Below are positions 62,101-64,000 of a stretch of 64,000 nt of DNA, piece by piece. Location: positions 13,718,040 through 13,782,039 of the forward strand of contig NC_045145.1 of assembly GCF_008831285.2 (NCBI RefSeq), given 5' to 3'. The DNA is from Nymphaea colorata (lineage: Eukaryota > Streptophyta > Magnoliopsida > Nymphaeales > Nymphaeaceae). The notes below the pieces were generated by a model, which saw only the letters and a program-made list of their open reading frames with translations, was not told the origin of the DNA and did not search any database. Position 1 is the first letter of the stretch; each line of letters begins with the position of its first letter. The position numbers and the translations under genes were made by a program.

Positions 62101-64000
62101 TAGAGCAAAGTTCCATCTCTGCCCTTTTACTTGAGAGATGTCATCCGTCATCTGCATTTCTGGTACAGCTCCTTTTAAGAGTCCAGTATCTGGCATAAGC
62201 TCAAGTCCCCCATGTATTTCTCTCCTCGAGATGCTTCTTCCCCCAGGAACTGCATTGCTATTTAGACTACTATCTTGCGCAGACAACGATGAATTGCTGC
62301 CATTGTTATACACATCCCTTCTCCAAGAACCTGCACTTTTTGTTCTCTCTGCGCCAACAGCATAACCATTCTTTGAAGACTGAGGCCTAGAGGCTGTACC
62401 AGAGGATCGATTAAGGCTTGATGACTCAGAAGATGCAGAGCTAGTTAGCCTCTCGACCACCCTCTCACTGTCTTCCCACTCAACTGCAGCAATAGCATTT
62501 GAGTGTTTTTTTTCTTTGTATGAAATAGGCACACAGTTATCAGATGCTGTCTTCAATGTTCCATTGCTTGAAGGATCAGCTTGCCTCCTTGCCATCCTAG
62601 CTTCGAGCTCCAAAAGCTTTTGTCTAGCAGCTTCTTTCCTTCTCTCTTCCTCCAGGAACATCTGCCTCTTTTCCTCCTCACGAGCTCTCTTCTGCTCCTC
62701 AGCTCTTTTAGCAGCTTCCAACCTCTCCTGCTCTGCTCTCCAAGCAGCTTCCCTGGCCTCTTCTTCAAGCTTTCTTCTCCTTTCTGCTTCTTCCCTAGCA
62801 AGCCTCTCCCTCTCCTCTTCTTCTTTTCTTGCAAGCTCCAGGGCCTTTGCCTGCTCCTCAAGCACCCGCTGGCGCTCCTGCTCTTGCATTTTTTGGACCC
62901 GCTCAAGTTCGGCCTCAAATGACTCCCTAATTGGATCATAAAAGTCGGCAGCCTTTAGTACATCCTTCTTCCGCTTGACTACTTTTATATCAGGAGCAAA
63001 AGGATCTCTACCATCAAAAGTAGAACTTGTAACATCTTTCATGAAAGAATCCTCAACATATGATTTCCCATTATGTGCAAATAAACGCTTTTCCTTGCCA
63101 AAACTAAGAATTGGATCATTAATTGGGAAACCTTTCGTTCCCAGAGAAAAAGAGGACCTAGACGTCATATTATTTTGGACAGCAGCACGGGTTGAACCTC
63201 TAAGCCAATTGGGAGGATCAGTTCGCTTGCTCTGAGAACCTTGTTCAGTCCCCCTGCCACCAACTGCTTCCGTGGAGTGGCTCCCCTTCTGACCAATCTG
63301 TCCATATGAACCTGTGGTAGAAGACTCTTTTAACCTAGCAACCGGGAGCACATTGGCAGACAAACCAGAACCATCCCAAGCACTCTCCTTAGTTGATGCC
63401 TGCAATGAGTTCCTCCCTCGCTCAATCTTATCCCTTGTGATACTTGAAGTTAGCGGTGGCCGTGGCTGCGTATGACCCCCTACAGTCTGATCCACTTGTG
63501 CATCTCTAGCAGAGTGACCATCTTTTCGAACAGATAAGCCTTTCCACAAGTATTCGTCTCTCCCATTTCTGTTGCCCGGTAGTTCCCTGCCATACGTGTC
63601 TCCTTTGATTGCGTCCCTTGGTGCAACTCTCCCTGCATCAAGAAGAGTGGTGTCCCAAACATTTCGATCCGAAGCTGATGCATTCAATGAGCTACCCTTG
63701 TGAAACGAGTACAGATCAAACCCACCATTGCTACTACTACCACGGGGTATTGCAGGCCACGGAGCATCAAATTCTCTTTCCCTACCATGAATCTCGCTTC
63801 TTGAGAAACCATGATCTCGGTTGTGTTCGGGCCGGTAACTGGTGTCGCGCTCATCATCCGCCCAATCGTAAGAGTGACTCAATCTGACCATCGGTAAGGG
63901 GCTAGGCAGTACGCCTTCATCCTTCCTTGTCTGCACGACATCATTCAGAACTGCCGACTTCCTATCTGGCCCACCATTGTCACCTGAGCTACCAGCATTA
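56114..64000 (-). CDS. Large Glu/Arg coiled-coil protein, At3g50370-like; 5' end outside the window
   Basis: Seven minus-strand exons join in frame: 64000-59509 (open to the edge), 59389-59118, 59044-58903, 58503-58302, 58222-57878, 57776-57079 and 56797-56114 (TGA). They give about 2,277 residues with the N terminus missing. In order: a region around LPSPLPMVRLSHSYDWADDE; a long charged helix (about 62930-62570) rich in ERERLAREEAERRRKLEEEA; Ser-rich stretches; an acidic patch around EEDWIVEEN (about 61440); a Pro/Gln-rich segment with MPLHLHPQVGAPLGQLHPSQ; a basic KRRGQRTIRRTEFRV; and a C terminus with MKQIYVAKP. I recall this pattern from the uncharacterised plant proteins of the At3g50370 type. 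No enzyme domain is visible; the long helix and disordered regions suggest a scaffold or RNA-associated role, which is inference. The donor at 58903 was chosen by reading phase. Confidence 0.85.

Noticed and set aside
62516-62941. Ser-rich plus-strand frame of 141 codons
   Set aside because: It is the complement of the Glu/Arg coiled-coil repeats of the large minus-strand gene.

Overview
This window is nuclear DNA from a flowering plant. The evidence is a light-harvesting gene with plant introns, a plant centromeric histone H3, a cluster of plant-only AP2/ERF transcription factors, GT-AG introns, TATA boxes, AT-rich intergenic DNA and many CT/GA/AC microsatellites. I cannot name the species.

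Layout. (1) 1.4-6.4 kb, minus strand: a seven-exon CENH3 gene, recognised by reassembling scattered small exons. A perfect E2F site lies just upstream. (2) 8.0-13.3 kb, minus: a four-exon gene for a conserved-looking 160-aa helical protein of unknown function, with a 4.35-kb first intron. (3) 14.5-45.3 kb: a cluster of group-X-like ERF genes. Four are intact or nearly so: 14495-15220 (+), 17526-18605 (-), 22907-23983 (+) and 34410-35507 (+). Three are broken: 25343-25465, 28214-29081 and 41743-42070. (4) 48.65-51.75 kb, plus: a two-exon VID27/DEM-type gene. (5) 53.08-54.77 kb, plus: a six-exon LHCA5 gene (photosystem I antenna protein 5). (6) 56.1 kb to the right edge, minus: the 3' seven exons of a very large glutamate/arginine-rich coiled-coil protein of the At3g50370 type. 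Its 5' end is outside the window. It is convergent with LHCA5.

The most informative region is the ERF cluster. It grew by tandem segmental duplication. Block A (about 21.67-24.22 kb) is copied as A' (about 26.07-29.29 kb), and block B (about 35.16-41.28 kb) is copied as B' (about 41.74-45.26 kb). In both daughter blocks the DNA-binding AP2 half of the ERF gene is missing while the C-terminal half and 3' flank remain. Three of the four intact paralogues carry Ser in place of the DNA-contacting Trp of the AP2 domain. One of them (34410-35507) also has a damaged EIRD segment and a stop that cuts off a C-terminal motif kept in its relatives. This is a young, unevenly decaying family of defence or wound type regulators.

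I found no sign of a new mobile or immune system. The rest is intergenic AT-rich DNA, microsatellites, small hairpins and a 38-bp minisatellite. Exon borders were read by eye from splice consensus, reading phase and remembered family sequences. Transcript data were not available.
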